Assembly: GCF_029227915.1 (NCBI RefSeq)
Contig: NC_079879.1
Span: forward strand, 34,288,501 to 34,352,500
DNA: 64,000 nucleotides
Reading direction: 5' to 3'
Source of the DNA: Hydractinia symbiolongicarpus
Lineage: Eukaryota > Cnidaria > Hydrozoa > Anthoathecata > Hydractiniidae
Shown: piece after piece, positions 1 through 12,177 of the stretch
Numbering within the stretch: position 1 is the first letter of the stretch
How the letters are laid out: each line of letters begins with the position of its first letter
Position numbers and translations under genes: made by a program
The notes under the pieces: model-generated
Told to the model about the DNA's origin: nothing
Databases searched by the model: none
What the model saw: only the letters and a program-made list of their open reading frames with translations

Positions 1-156
1 TTACGCAAATTTTTTCAAAACCTCAAAAACTCAGCTGTTTATATCAATGAACAGTTTGAAATGTTTACAAATTTCTTCACAAGACAATTCATGTTACTAC
101 AACAACCACCACAGGGGAATTTCTCTGGAATTCCCCCTTTAAACGGAACAAAATAG
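1..156 (+). CDS. possible 3' end of an upstream gene
   Basis: The first base of the window opens a reading frame that runs 51 codons to a TAG at 154-156. Its product is rich in Phe, Gln and Pro near the end (segment QQPPQGNFSGIPP) and would be the C-terminus of a gene starting outside the window. I do not recognise the family. An open frame of this length is not rare by chance, so the call rests on composition only. The alternative is random open sequence. Confidence 0.28.
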   Translation, partial: LRKFFQNLKNSAVYINEQFEMFTNFFTRQFMLLQQPPQGNFSGIPPLNGTK

Positions 157-738
157 TAGGCACAAGTGGGATACCATGCCACAGTCTAGCTTTGTTTACA
201 AGGAAAAAAAGCTAACCTTTCTAAAAAACCTTGTATTTACCAGGTGACTTCGTAAAGTAATTTACTACGTGTGCACATGTGTATGTATAGCCAGCTGAAC
301 TTTAGGATTAATTATTTGTTAAAGTTAATTTTTCATATATTATATTCTTTATTCCAAGCTTTTTTCACCTTCTTTCTGCTTATCGTTTGCTTATATATTA
401 TGCCGTTTTTTCCAAATTTTAATCCTCGCTATCAGATTGCTTGACTATGAACATTGCTTAGTAGAGTCATCCCTGCTGCTGACACCAGCATACTGAAACC
501 TACATGGCTATATACCACCACATATTATCTTGTCACATTTCTATAAGCAATTCCTTTATAGCATAGAAGTATAAAATCCTCTTTTCTTTTATGCCCCCAT
601 GTTTATAGCAACTGGATTAGAAAAATTGTCAATTTCAGTTCTGTAAGAAATAAGCAAAAGTAACAAAAAACATTTACTTACGACGACTAAATGTCACCAG
701 GTTAAGTATTAATTTTGGTCCATTCTATATAATTTTAG
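157..738. other. AT-rich gap, no gene seen
   Basis: No coding exon or repeat was recognised here. It ends in the splice acceptor of the B-box exon, so part of it is probably an intron of that gene. A RING-coding exon was looked for and not found. Confidence 0.5.
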
Positions 739-3700
739 TGTGTGAACAACACGGACAGGAATTGATGTTGTTTTGTCAGGTAGAACAAGTTCGATGTTGC
801 AGTCGATGTAAATCAACTATGACCCATAAATTCCACGACTGTAACTTTATTCAAACGAATGAGGAAATCGAAAGAGCTCACATACTTGATATGCAACAAG
901 AGGTATGCTGTTGCTTCTAAATTTTACTGGTTCGAAGCCTTAGAAAGATAATATTTTAAGTAATTAAAAGAATATTAATCATCAGAACAAACGCTAATTT
1001 TATGAAATGATAAATATTTTGCTTCATGACGCATCATTAAGTAACGCTGAAAGACAAACATAACGAACATATCCTAACCTAAATAATTTTCGCGCCTCTT
1101 CAGTTTTTAGTGTTGTTTATTTATGCGCAACTTCTAACTTAATGGAAGAAATTATTAGTGTTAAGTAAGTTTGGTGAGAATCTGATTTGGTGGATAACGA
1201 AACAACGGAATTTCTTTTATCATTCGGGCAACAGTATTAGTTTTTTATATTAATTAACAGCCGGGATAAGCAGCACATTCATTTCCTAATGGTATTGATA
1301 TAAGTAAGCGTCCTGCGAAGGGGGTCCTAGTGCATTTAAAACTAGCGTTTGGGCTATGAAAAGCGTGCAAGAACAAAAACCGCTCAACTAGACATCTGCC
1401 TGAAACATCAATCCTATTCTCATGCTGAATGTTAAGCAGAAAGGATCGATTGACGCTTTTATAATCTTGACATGACCCAACCCAAGACCGCTCTACCACA
1501 AAAATGTGGCGGATTTTTGTCAAAAACTTCCAGATCCGCTGAATTTTCTTTTTGGTCAAATATCTTCCCTTAAAATACACAAACTTGCAAATAATCACCT
1601 GTATTATCAAGTTTTGATTAAAAAAAATGTTTTGATTTTGCTCGCCTTAAATTCTTGCTCACCCTAATGTTCGATGTCTGTTTCGTGTAATATGTATTTT
1701 CGAAGCTCCTCTGAGCGAAAATTATCACAGAAATTAGTGGTATGGAACTAGTCATTTTTTATCTTCCTTTTTTTGTCTTTTATTAATATGTTATTCTTTT
1801 CTTCTGTTTTTGTATAGTTGGATGAGTATATTGAAAATTATAGTAAAATCAGACAGGATGTTCAGAAGATAATGGAAGCTTTGAAGAAGAATACAGTTAC
1901 GAGTAACGAAAATATAAGAAGATGTTTTCGAGAACTTCGAGCTGTTGTCGATGATGCTGAAAAAGAATTGATGAAAGAAGTTACAACAATTCATGATTTT
2001 AAGTTGGACAGACTTCGTAAACAGTGCAGGTACAAAGGAACCCTCTAATTGACCGGGAGTCTCCAAAGTATGAGTCTTAGTCAGCTGTCTTGTTAGAAGA
2101 TTTGGGTTAAATTATTACAAAAGTGTAATGTAGGTTTCGCAAATTTAACGAATTCTCGGCAAATTGTGAAAATTTGTCCTAAAGTTATCGTCGGTTTGGA
2201 AAAATAGATGCCAAAGAAAAGAAAGAAAGATCTCAGTTTTATTTGTTGTTGGGAATCACTCTTTACATCGAGGGTTTCGTTACTATAAATGTTGACAAAA
2301 AAATCCCTGCAAATTTCCTTGCACAGGACGACTCACAGGGACACAGGACAAATTTAGACGTTAATTTTACCAATTTCACGATTTTTTACTCGCAAATTAG
2401 ATACTCTTGAAAATTAGTATTTTGAAGGTAAACTCTAAATTTTTGCGCAAGAAAAATTGTTATGTGGCTATTATATAAATAATTTCGGAATTGTTTTTAG
2501 TCACATGATTGAAGTAGCCAATGCTGGTATGATTATTAGTGAAAAGTGTGGAGAAGCATGTGAATTGGAATATTTTGAAATGTTTGCTCACAAAAAGAAG
2601 TTGGAAGGTGAAATCTTGCAGGTGTGCAAAGTCATGGAGAAGTGCTGTCCTGTGGAAAATTCAGATATGTTTGTACAGTTTCCCAATCACGAAAGCATGT
2701 TAACATCGATCAAATTATGCGCGTATTTGGTAAGAGGTAAGCATGTGTGTCTGCTTTGTTTGGTTAAACGAGCAAAACATTCATACATTTCAAAAAAGTC
2801 TTGTCTCTGTCTTTTCTAATCAAAGATGTTATGGTGCTTTTCAGGATTATGTACTTTCAGCAACATAATTGTGGGAGGGAGGGAGGGGGCATCATATTTC
2901 AGATATTTTACCACCTATTTCAATTTAACACCCGCATGTAAGAAAACCCTGATAAAAACCTTCACTTCAACCTAACCCTAATTATTCAGATCGGAAAGAA
3001 ATGTTTAGTAAAATTGGGAAGTGAAAGAAAATGTATATTTCAATAAATATTTTAAACATCATAAGAAACACAAGTATGCATGTTTTAATAACCTAACCTC
3101 CTGAGTAGCATAATTTAAATAGAAAAAATTAACAAAACTAACCCTATCTATTCTATTAGAACACCACTATATTATTAACACCCTCTTCAACTATTGACTG
3201 CTTAATAAATCCTCAGTACTCCTAAAATCAGGTCACTAAGAGACTTAAAAAATTAAAATTTTCTGGAAGGAAACATTGTGGTAGGGATGTCATTTATTAT
3301 ACTCAAGAAATGCAATGCAAAGAGAAAATGCACTTCCTGCCAAAATAATTGATATGGATAAAAATGTTATTAAGAACTCGTTTTTTTTGCAGTTCCACCA
3401 CCGCCATCCAATTTTAAATGCACCCTCAACGAAGATAGTGATGTTTTGTTATCGTGGGATTTACCGAAGAATTTAAAATACACTTACTTGCCAACTTTAT
3501 ATGCTGTGTACGCCAGTGTGGGTGAGGACACAATCTTTATGATTTCTGCTTGTCCAGGAAAATATCGTTTCTATGTTAATGTTTATTTCGCTCGTTTATA
3601 TGTTAATAAATTTTTCAGTCGATTTTTGAATCAGAACTTTACCAAAATAAACCAAATGAAAATCTGTAGCTGCGTGATTTTTGAAAATTAGGCTTCCTAC

Positions 3701-3993
3701 GTGGAATTCAAACTTTTATTGTTTGACTTTTTATTTCATTAAAATAAAACAGAGACTTCGATATTTTTCTATTATAGTCATATTTTCATATTCTGGTTTC
3801 AGGAGAAAACGACACATTTTTGCAAATACAGAAAGTAAGCCAAAAGAATTATGTAGTACCCTCGTCTCATTCTTCACTTGTGGATAAAAACCTAGTGCAG
3901 TTTCAGGTAGCAGCTATCAACATTATCGGCGAAAGTCCACCTTGCTTTCCGTTGTGTATTCGATTGGTGAAAACGAGAGAACTGGAGGATTAA
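739..3993 (+). CDS. B-box / coiled-coil / fibronectin III protein, TRIM or FSD1-like
   Basis: Five exons can be followed: 739-902, 1818-2029, 2501-2736, 3393-about 3566, and 3803-3993 with stop TAA. Exon 1 carries a B-box zinc finger (CEQH, FC, CCSRC, then HKFHDC). Exon 2 is a heptad-rich coiled coil in BBC style. Exon 3 continues the helical region. Exons 4 and 5 form one fibronectin III domain, starting PPPPSNFKC and ending near VAAINIIGESPP. The exon 1-4 junctions keep phase (0, 2, 1). The exon 4 donor is weak, so its end is uncertain. The order B-box, BBC, FN3 matches class I TRIM proteins (MID1, TRIM36 type) or FSD1, which bind microtubules. No RING lies in the window and no SPRY follows the FN3, because the stop comes directly after it. 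The 5' end is therefore incomplete, and E3 ligase activity cannot be claimed. Confidence 0.75.
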
Positions 3994-6125
3994 ATTTTCG
4001 CAAGACGCATAGCAGACCGAAAAATGGAAAATTTCAGTCAGAGAATTTTGTTATATAAAATTGAATAGGGCTTAGACGGTATTGTTGTTTTAATAAACAA
4101 TTTAATTCAAGGAAGTCAGGCGATTTGAAAATGACTAACCTGCCTAAGTCTTGTGATATTTTTATAACACTTTCAGTTTGTTTTATTTTAAATTATTTTT
4201 TCTTATGCAATGATTAAATTTTCTTGTTTCCTATGGATAATTAGGAATTTCCAAATCCATCGCAAAGCAAGACGTCTTCGTGCGTTCAAGCGGCAAAATG
4301 TTCACTGGAAACAGAAATGCACTCTCAAATTTAAATGGCGGCGATTCAAGCAAATTCATTGGTCGAAATGCATAAACCTAAGTCAATTCAAATTTATTTC
4401 GATTTGACCAACCAGCGGGCGCAAAATTTTGTTGCGTGCGCATTGAATCGACGTGCTAAAAGATTGAATTAGACTTTAGGCTTAATGTATTGAATCAGCT
4501 AATTTGATAATAAAAATGCGCAATGTATAATAGGTAATTGGCATGTTACATCAATACTCCAGCATCTGAAATCGAAATTGTGACTGCTTTGAGAAAATGC
4601 TGCCTATTTTCTTTGTTCAAATCTAGAAAAAGTCGAGAGAACCCTGGGAAATATATTTTGGGAAAAATTTATTAATTTGTGAAGGGACAGGGGTAGGGCG
4701 GTGCTTAATTGATGTATTATGTAATGTAATCAATGAAAATGCATTTGTTTTTAAATGAAGGTGAAATTATAGAACTTCTAGCCAAGTTCTAGACAAAACT
4801 AAGTATAAAGCATCTTAAGGAGGTTCATTTTAATTTGAAGGAAGAACATATCTAATGAGTATGCAAATAAGTTCTATATAACTCACACTAATATTCCGTG
4901 AGATTAAGGGGGTCAGATACAAGGGGCGAGGTCATCGTTCTAGTTTATTTTTAAATCTTATTTTTACTAATACACGTGATCAGAACTTTTTTTAATTTTA
5001 CATATTTTAAATTATTTATTTTTTAAACTCATTTTACCATTTTTTACCAAGTGTGTTTTTAGTATTTATATTTTTAGAAATAAACATATTTTTGTATTTC
5101 ACAGTATCGTTGCTTGTCTATTTCAAACAAATTATTTACCGTGCACCATGTGCTATGAAGTTGTCTTTGGTAACCTAATTGTCGGTGGGAAGGGTCTCCT
5201 TGAGGAGGATGAGGGTTTCTAATTTGAAAGTTTCTTATTTAAATTTTTTTTGACCTCTGTTAGAATGTTTATTTATTTCTTGTATTTCCCTGTGATGTTT
5301 TTGAAGACTTCATTTCTCATTTTCCAGTTCAATCAAAATTTTTTTTAATTTGGTTAATTTAATTGGGGAGGGTGGGTGGTTCTAATAAGAGGCAGTGGGC
5401 GGGTTTTCCAAATTTTATTTAATATGAGAACATGATTACAAATTCAAACGGGTAGCAAAATGTACCGAAATTTGATGTTGTCGAGCCCACCACTCCCAAC
5501 AATTAGGCTATCATAACCTTGCTAATATTTGTGGTGCATTAGTTAAGTGAATATGTGTCCAAACTAGAAGATAATGCACTCCTCCTTTCTTTGGACATCT
5601 AAATTATGTAAATAAGAACATCTGAGAAACAATTTGTGAACCTTCTTTCCCTTGTTTTCTTCCTTTACGGGGCAAAATTAAAACATTTTTTCGGAGTTCT
5701 ATGGTTATTTGACGAACAGCGGAAATCCCACCTCCCAGTACAAATTTTAATCCCATCTTACTGTTAATGTTTCCAAACATTTAACGCGATGTGTCAATCT
5801 TCTTTGTGTTTTGAAAATTCATGACTATTCCGTTTTAAATCAGACAAAACGCAACCTCGTTTTAACGACAGTTTGTAGCCACCCTCAACCCTACTCTCAG
5901 AAGATCTTGCTTTTTCGATGAATTTTATAGCGGTTCAAGAACCAAGGAACCCTTGGCACGAGGGTGAGCCACCCAGCTAAAAATCAGTTGCTCAAACCAT
6001 AATAAATAAATAAGGAGACATTTTTGTTTGGTTTTCTTTTTCTTGTTTCCAAGGAAACATAACACAAAGATTTGTTTTGTCATTGTTTATCAAAAGTTCT
6101 TCAGCTTCATAAAAGATGTATTACT
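3994..6125. other. intergenic, nothing recognised
   Basis: AT-rich sequence without convincing exons. It includes the 3' flank of the B-box gene. The few open frames here lack splice sites and protein-like composition. Confidence 0.6.
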
Positions 6126-6196
6126 ACTTCGAGTGGGATTCGAACCCACGCATAGACTTGTTAACTGTCCTGCTCTACCATCTGAGCTATCGATGA
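6126..6196 (-). tRNA. tRNA-like gene or tRNA-derived pseudogene, isotype uncertain
   Basis: Read on the minus strand there is a good D arm (GCTC/GAGC stem, A box TAGCTCAGATGG) and a perfect T arm (GTGGG/CCCAC around TTCGAAT, B box GGTTCGAATCC). The acceptor stem pairs at only 5 of 7 positions. The anticodon stem has an inner A-A mismatch around loop GTTAACA, which reads as UAA if the first T is position 33. Leu would need a long variable arm, which is absent. Intact internal promoters with a damaged anticodon and acceptor stem suggest a tRNA pseudogene or SINE head rather than a working tRNA. Confidence 0.42.
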
Positions 6197-6545
6197 AGAA
6201 ATACGTCATAGGGCATTAACTGAAGTGTATCGAATTTGAAATATCAAATCTAACTGCAAATCGATAACAGATTGAAATCGAACTCAACGACTGATTCAAC
6301 AGTTTTCATTGTATTGCATCTTCGAGAAACTTTCGAACAAACAAACCAAACTTTTCTCGGTACGTTTTCCTTCCGTCCAACTTTCCACCAGATATTTGTC
6401 TACTATCACCCAATCATGAACCAATCAAATGTATGAGTTTGTGTATGCTGTGTACCCAGGGTTGAAAAATAAATAAATAAATATACGATTTTGTTTTTTA
6501 TGTGATGAATTCGATGAGTTGCATTCAGCTAAAATAAAAAAAGAT

Positions 6546-7645
6546 TTAAACTTTAAAAAGCAACTCCAAAAAATGAAATAAATCAATAAAATAAAAGTCT
6601 GTTACCCACCAGCTCATCAAATTCAGCCCTCCATCCACCAATCTTTCAATTTGAAGCTTATTCATGTCACATGCAAAGATCTTTTCTAACTCCTCGTCAA
6701 CTTCATCATCAAACGAAACAACATCATCATCTTTGTAATAACCTTGAAGCTCATTTGCAAGTTTAGGCTGCAATCCAAAGACAACACTGTCGTCTCTCCA
6801 CCACGGTGTGCATGAAACAGACACGAACGGAATATCAGCTTTGCCAATAGTCAGTGGAATTTCATTGCACCAGCGTAGAAAGTCCAAACATTCTCCAGGA
6901 TCTTCATCGTCATCGTCACTCAGCTCGAAATCATCATCTGGTTCTTTTGTAATCTTTTCCATGGTAACTTTAACGCTCTCCTTCTCTGTCCTTTCGCACT
7001 GTTTAACTTCTTCTGAGTCATCAAATTCCTCCACCACGGAGGGAAATCCATCATCAGAAAGCGAAGCATCCTGTTGTTCTTCTTTGTTTTCGCCTTCTTC
7101 GTATCCAGTCTCGCGAGTTCTTTTCTTCAATCGCATGAAGACACCAAAAATCTTGAAGCAGCCTTTCTTTTTTTGTTTAAGTGTGATGTAATTTCCATGG
7201 CTTTTTTCAGCTTGTACAACGGGTGAAAATTCTTCAGCCTTTCTTCTTTTCATTGATGTTCGGCGAAAGAACTTCAAGATGGATGAAAATTTTCTCTTTT
7301 CTTTCAGTTCAACTGGGGTTTCAACATCGTTATCGACAATTTTCTTTCTTAATCTCAAAGATTTAAAGATGCTTCTTTTTGCCAATGCACACTTTTCAGA
7401 GGAAACTAAAAATTGAAACCAAAGTGTCAAAAATATTGTCTTCAGATGTTTTAAAGTCGCACAAACAAGAAAGTTAGTTACAGTAGCATTTTTGTTGGTG
7501 AAAAACTCAACATTAATCAGAATTACACAATAAAAGATAGTATTTAATAATTACCATTTGCCAGATACTGTTGACTGCGTTGAGACAAACCAACAGTTTC
7601 CTTCTCAATTTCCATTTTCGCCTTCAGTTCTGCGAAGTGCAACAT
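6546..7645 (-). CDS. uncharacterised basic/acidic protein, left copy of an inverted paralogue pair
   Basis: Two exons on the minus strand: 7555-7645 (start MLHFAELKAKMEIEKETVGL) and 6546-7405. The split codon is G+TT, giving LAN-V-SSEKCALAKRS. The product is about 316 residues. The first third is very basic with Ser/Lys/Arg runs (FRRTSMKRRKAEEF). The middle is acidic, with the run SDDDDEDPGE, and the C-terminal part is folded-looking with LDFLRWCNEIP and PWWRDD. No signal peptide or membrane segment is evident, and the family is not recognised. A second copy at 63550 has the same exon boundary and a nearly identical intron, which supports this gene model. A donor-like GTGG/GTAACA near 6608 could mean a further 3' exon, which would change the last 18 or so residues. 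The apparent upstream start at 7430 lies in the intron. Confidence 0.72.
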
Positions 7646-7686
7646 GATTTCTATTTGCAGAAAGCAAAATGTTAGTTAAGTATATA

Positions 7687-7712
7687 TGACGTCAAATAAC
7701 TTTGTGACGTCA
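7687..7712 (-). promoter_or_regulatory. two CRE/ATF palindromes upstream of the left paralogue
   Basis: TGACGTCA occurs at 7687-7694 and 7705-7712, starting 42 bp upstream of the ATG at 7645. A half-similar TTGACGTTA follows at 7721. Two TGACGTCA sites also precede the right paralogue. The sequence is the consensus for CREB/ATF bZIP factors. Function in regulation is inferred from conservation and position. Confidence 0.5.
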
Positions 7713-7719
7713 ACAAATT

Positions 7720-8031
7720 ATTGACGTTAGATTGCATTCACGTCCCCGTAGCTCCTTTACATAAGCCTCCTCAAAGATCTCTGGTGTCGAGAATGGTTTG
7801 ATTGAATATAGTCTGGCAATGCGCATATTACCACTCTCTTGTAATCTTTTATCCAAATGGAATTCCTTTTTAAAGGCATTCATCTTCGATATAGTCAAAC
7901 AGTAAGTCAGGTGACTTGCATACAGCTCCAAGAATAACCGTGTCGGATATGACGATATCGTTATTGTGACGCATGATATCTATTACCCGTTGTCTATCTG
8001 GCAATTTTATAATCGTGTTGGAGATGCACAA
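7720..8031 (-). pseudogene. unassigned broken reading frame
   Basis: Two overlapping minus-strand frames look protein-like. One spans about 7870-8031 (segment KLPDRQRVIDIMRHNNDIVI). The other runs about 7720-7890 (MNAFKKEFHLDKRLQESGNM). They could be one ORF joined by a frameshift. Base composition is less AT-rich than the surroundings, as in the Polinton remnant. No family is recognised. Confidence 0.22.
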
Positions 8032-8480
8032 AAAAGCAAGGGGACTAAGTTAGGAGGAATAAAAAAACGGGCAAACCCGTGAATTTTCACAGGTGCAACC
8101 GCCTTTCAAGTTTATAACATTTACGTTTAAGATAGTAATCTCACTAGGATTTAATCTTTGATTTCAAAATGGCTACGCTGCTTCTGCAATTTTATGTCAC
8201 GGGAATGGAAATAGAATAAAACCGCAAGAAGACGAGTGCTGATTTTAGAATTAAACATTTTGTTTAAAGACTTTAACACTTGGCGTGGATTCCATAATTA
8301 ACAGCTAGTTTTTATAAAACGCGGTGGATAACACTTCTGTCGGTTACTGCTTTGTTAACATAATAAGGTTAAGAAATTCATGAACTGGGACTGCCATAAC
8401 GATATCGCGAACTGGCTATACCATCCAAAAAAAATCCTACTTTTAAAGGTTATGGAAATGATTTTGTTCATTGTCTAACA

Positions 8481-8645
8481 TGGTGTGGTGCGCAGGTTAG
8501 TGGTTATAACTCTTGCACTTTGTGTAGGAGACTGGGGTGCGATTTCCCTTGGCGGCGATTTAAATTGGGCGAGTAAATGTTATCATAGCGCCACATTAAC
8601 TCAAATCATGTGAGAGAAATTGGGGAGATGGCACAATGCAAAACA
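8481..8645 (+). repeat. tRNA-derived SINE copy
   Basis: A degenerate A box (GTTAGTGGTTAT) near 8495 and B-box-like GGTGCGATTTCCC near 8536 are followed by a body (GGCGGCGATTTAAATTGGGC, then TTGGGGAGATGGCA). That body recurs at 60715-60810. The shared body plus a tRNA-like head defines a SINE family. Confidence 0.55.
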
Positions 8646-9089
8646 TGAGGCAATTTGTCGGATTTTTGCGTCAAAAGGGAAAGAAAGATCATGGTAACTT
8701 ATGTTAACTTCAGATTCGGTTCTGTTCAAGAGCTAAAAACGTGCACAACAAATACACAAGAAAACAAGGTGTTCTTTTGTTAATTTTTAAAATACAATTT
8801 TTTTCCTCTTGTTTGGCATTAAAACCACTTCTTTCTTCTGATGGCGCCAATGCAACTGCTAGTTCAGCGCAGTAGGTTGGATGAAAAAGTGTTCCATCTC
8901 ATACTCAATTTTTTTACAATACTTTTCTGTATCATTTCGTAATGTTCTTGTTTAGAGTTTATAACTGCTGACCAAACGCTATTCTCAAATGTTGAGAATG
9001 AAATGTTAAACATTGGTTACTATTAAAAATTGGTTACTATTTCAGCATCACCATCCATGATTGCAACTGTTGCTTGGTCGTGTATAGTG

Positions 9090-11348
9090 TCATCCTTCCT
9101 CCATCAAAGTAGAAGACATATACTTTTCTTGTACAGATTGCCTAAGGTCTTGTTAAAGAAAAAAAAAAAATTAATAAGCTTTTTATTATCTTGGCAAATA
9201 TCAGACTGTCAACGAGTCCGTGCGGCTCAAAGCCCAGAACAATGTTATCTTCAAAATTAGTTTATCAGGAAAACTTCGTCGGAGAAAGCGAGTAAAGTTT
9301 TAACCGGCAATTTTTTTAAACTCTGGTAAAAGAGGAAGTTTTTTACCAGACATATCAACCCTCTTTAATTAGATCTAAAAAAAGAAACCATAATTTTTTC
9401 CATAAACGAAATTTAGAAATAAAAACCCTTCTAAGTTTTCCGGGGGTATTTAATTTTAAGATTTTTCTAAAGGATGTTGACGAAGGTCTAATGTAATCTT
9501 ATATTAAATGAAATAGATACGTGTCAAAGGTAAAATCAGCTCCAACTGCTGTTGACATCAGTTCCATTACATTGCTTCCATCTTCTGACAATCCACCATA
9601 AATATATCCATTAGCTTTGTCGACAACTTTCATCAATTTTAAGATACTCTCTTTGTTCTGAAAGACAAAAAAAAATTCTCATTTTAAAGAAACCGTACAT
9701 ACATCGCCATTCTTTGGAACGTGAAAAATGAATTAAATAGAAATTATTTTTTAACTTCATGTAATACTATACGATTTCCACATTTTTTTTTACATAAAAT
9801 TTTCTCCGACGTTGTCTAGACCTGAACTGTTGGTTGATAATAAACTGCTTAGCGAACGTAAAAGTAATTTTTATTTAAAAGCTTCGATTATACTTATGAT
9901 ACCCGATCAATGCAACTTACCTCGATGTGAAGTGTTGAAAAAGAGACTAAGCTGTAATCTTTAATGATATCAACCAGTGTGGCGTTTAGTTTGGAAAATT
10001 GCTTTAGAAAAGGATCATCCTTCATCTCATCCAAAAGATACGACAAGTCCAAAACGTCAGTAAAATAGTCCAAGTTGAATGCTAAAAGGTTGAATGAACA
10101 AAATATTCTATTGTTTAAATCTTCGCAAATGAAAACACCAACCATTATGTAAAGAGAATTTTATTTACATTTAAAACCATGGAATTCTTTTGTATGTACC
10201 GAATATGTTGCGATTTCCGTAAATTTCGGAAAAAATCAATTGTCTTAGGCAATCGTGTGTAAATTTAATTCTTTTCGTCCGTACTATAAACTTAGACCTC
10301 AAAAATGCTAACCTTCATTCAGATACAGATTGAGAATCAAACTAAAGTGAAGGAATCGAAGATTTCAATAGAATGGTTTTGGCAGTCAAACAGCCATTTC
10401 CATTATTTGTATTGCCTGTTTAAAGACGTTTATTTTGGAATGGATGAAGTATATTAAATTAAACAGAAACTGAAATGGGATTTTAAGGGATCAAAGGGTG
10501 TAGTTTCAAATTTTGGATTTTATTTTATATTTTTGAAAATAAAAACTGCGAAATAACAGTCTGGATAAAAAATTGCGAAAATTAACATTTTTTTATGTCT
10601 TGAAGGAAAATATAGAGACGATCATGTAGACTGAGGGAGTAGTACACCATACAAAAAAGTTCTCACCTAATTTTCCATACTTCTCGATTAAATCAATTTT
10701 GGACAAGACATTAACCTGTGGCAAAGCTATCTGCAACATGGTGGACAATGACGTCAGCAAAACAGAGATAAATTTGGATGCATCATTGCAATAATGCGAA
10801 TCTACCAAATGGACAGCAACTAACTGAAACAGGAAATGTTTAGTGCAATAAATACAAAAAAAACATTAAGACCTCTGTCACATGTGATATTCTTTTTCCC
10901 TAAACCGTAAATTTACAAAATAAAATTTTACCCTGAAATTTATTTTTTCCAATCTTTTGAAAATGTTTGAGACCGAGTTATGGTGTGTATAAAGTTCAAC
11001 TTGACCAGGACAATCAAACACAACATAATAACCGCCTTCCTGAAACTCCAGTAGTTTTTTCTCCATTATATCAAAATTTTTCTCTAAAAATTCCATACAG
11101 TATATCAACCCTCCATTGGGTCCTAATTTCAACATATCCATTGTATCAGATAACGTAATTAACGTAGAAATATCATAGTCTGGAGGAAACGGTAAATTGT
11201 CATTGGCTGGGTCCAGATTAACAATAACAACTTTTCTTCCCATGGCCGTCAAAAATTCCTTAATAGCACAGCAGTATGTGGTTTTTCCTGATCCAGGTGG
11301 GCCTAAAATAACTTGACCAAAAGTCACTTTTGCTGTGTTTTGATTCAT
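9090..11348 (-). CDS. GPN2: GPN-loop GTPase 2
   Basis: Five exons on the minus strand: 10932-11348, 10667-10823, 9921-10081, 9521-9657 and 9090-9141, summing to 924 nt (307 residues; human GPN2 is 310). All junction phases fit. The P-loop is [11 protein letters not shown] at residues 17-27. The Gly-Pro-Asn loop is in [17 protein letters not shown]. The DxPGQ switch is [13 protein letters not shown]. LLSKxDL is represented by [14 protein letters not shown]. Later segments [18 protein letters not shown] and VDKANGY match GPN2 rather than GPN1 or GPN3. The tiny last exon encodes [16 protein letters not shown], corresponding to the GPN2 C-terminus, and uses a plain GTATCT donor before it. Family knowledge: GPN GTPases act in the cytoplasm in assembly and nuclear import of RNA polymerase II/III. 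It lies 0.3 kb downstream of another minus-strand gene. Confidence 0.95.
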
Positions 11349-11668
11349 TCTTTAACATTCGCCACAAATTATATCATTCAAACGAGTACTATGCATTCCC
11401 TTGCTACTTGTTCCTATGGTAAGAAAGCAGTAAGCTAAACATGAATTTTTTACAGATTTACTAGTATATAAAAACGTTATAGGGATACATAAAGAAAACA
11501 CTACAAATGCAGGAATAAAAGATAGCAACAAAGTTTTAATTTATGCCACAAAATACCTTTATTATGATGTTGTTATAAAGGCATTAGAACATCATATTTA
11601 ATTTTTTGTAATCAACTTTAAACTTTCGATAAAGCCTAACTTAAATGTTGAAACAGTTGTTCTACTTG

Positions 11669-12063
11669 TTATTGATTTATGGTTAACTGCACTAGAATTT
11701 TTTGAAGTGTATTGCTCAACACAGCCAACGATGCAAGATTTAACCTTTTTTCTTCTTTCACCATCATAAACAGGTTTGGCTGTATTATACAAACAATTCA
11801 AAAGAAAATAAATACCAAAACAACGCCATTACCTTGCATATAGATGTCAATGATTTAATTTTTTTGCTGAAGACTAATTTATGTAAAAACACATGTAAAA
11901 ACTTAGCTGCAGCAGTGCATGTAGAATTGAAGACAAATGAAGACTTTTTGTAACTTTGCCCATCACTGGATATTCTACATGCAATGTATTGCAAGATTTC
12001 TTCAAATATGGTTTTTATTTTATCCAAAGAATAAAAAATAAAAGAAATATATAAAAAATACAA
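11669..12063 (-). CDS. unidentified small gene between VMA21 and GPN2 (3' exons)
   Basis: One exon ends at 11833 with donor AAG/GTAATG and is open upstream to 12063, with segment FEEILQYIACRISSDGQSYK. A second runs 11669-11779 after acceptor ATACAG. Joined in phase 0 it continues PNLFMMVKEEKRLNLASLAV and stops at TAA 11669-11671. The splice phase selects this frame over the longer frame that overlaps the last exon. The product would be a helical protein of at most about 115 residues as seen. The 5' end is unclear: an ATG sits at 12063 after a pyrimidine-rich stretch, but an upstream exon is possible. I do not recognise the family. It is packed 115 bp downstream of VMA21 and about 320 bp upstream of GPN2, on the same strand. 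Confidence 0.4.
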
Positions 12064-12177
12064 TTGTAAAAACTACAATCTATTTTTCACCTCTTTGAAA
12101 ATGGCATAATACATTGATTTTTCGTGTATAAGTTAAAATGTAAGAAGTTCTAATAAAAAAACAATTATTTCATTGAG

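Noticed and set aside
6808-7191. Plus-strand Ser-rich ORF of 127 codons
   Set aside because: Shadow of the acidic region of the minus-strand paralogue gene; poly-Ser comes from antisense of Asp/Glu codons.
9030-9260. Plus-strand ORF of 76 codons
   Set aside because: It is the antisense of the last GPN2 exon (9090-9141) and its acceptor.
11598-11801. Longer minus-strand frame over the last exon of the unknown gene
   Set aside because: The splice phase from the exon ending at 11833 selects the other frame, which stops at 11669.
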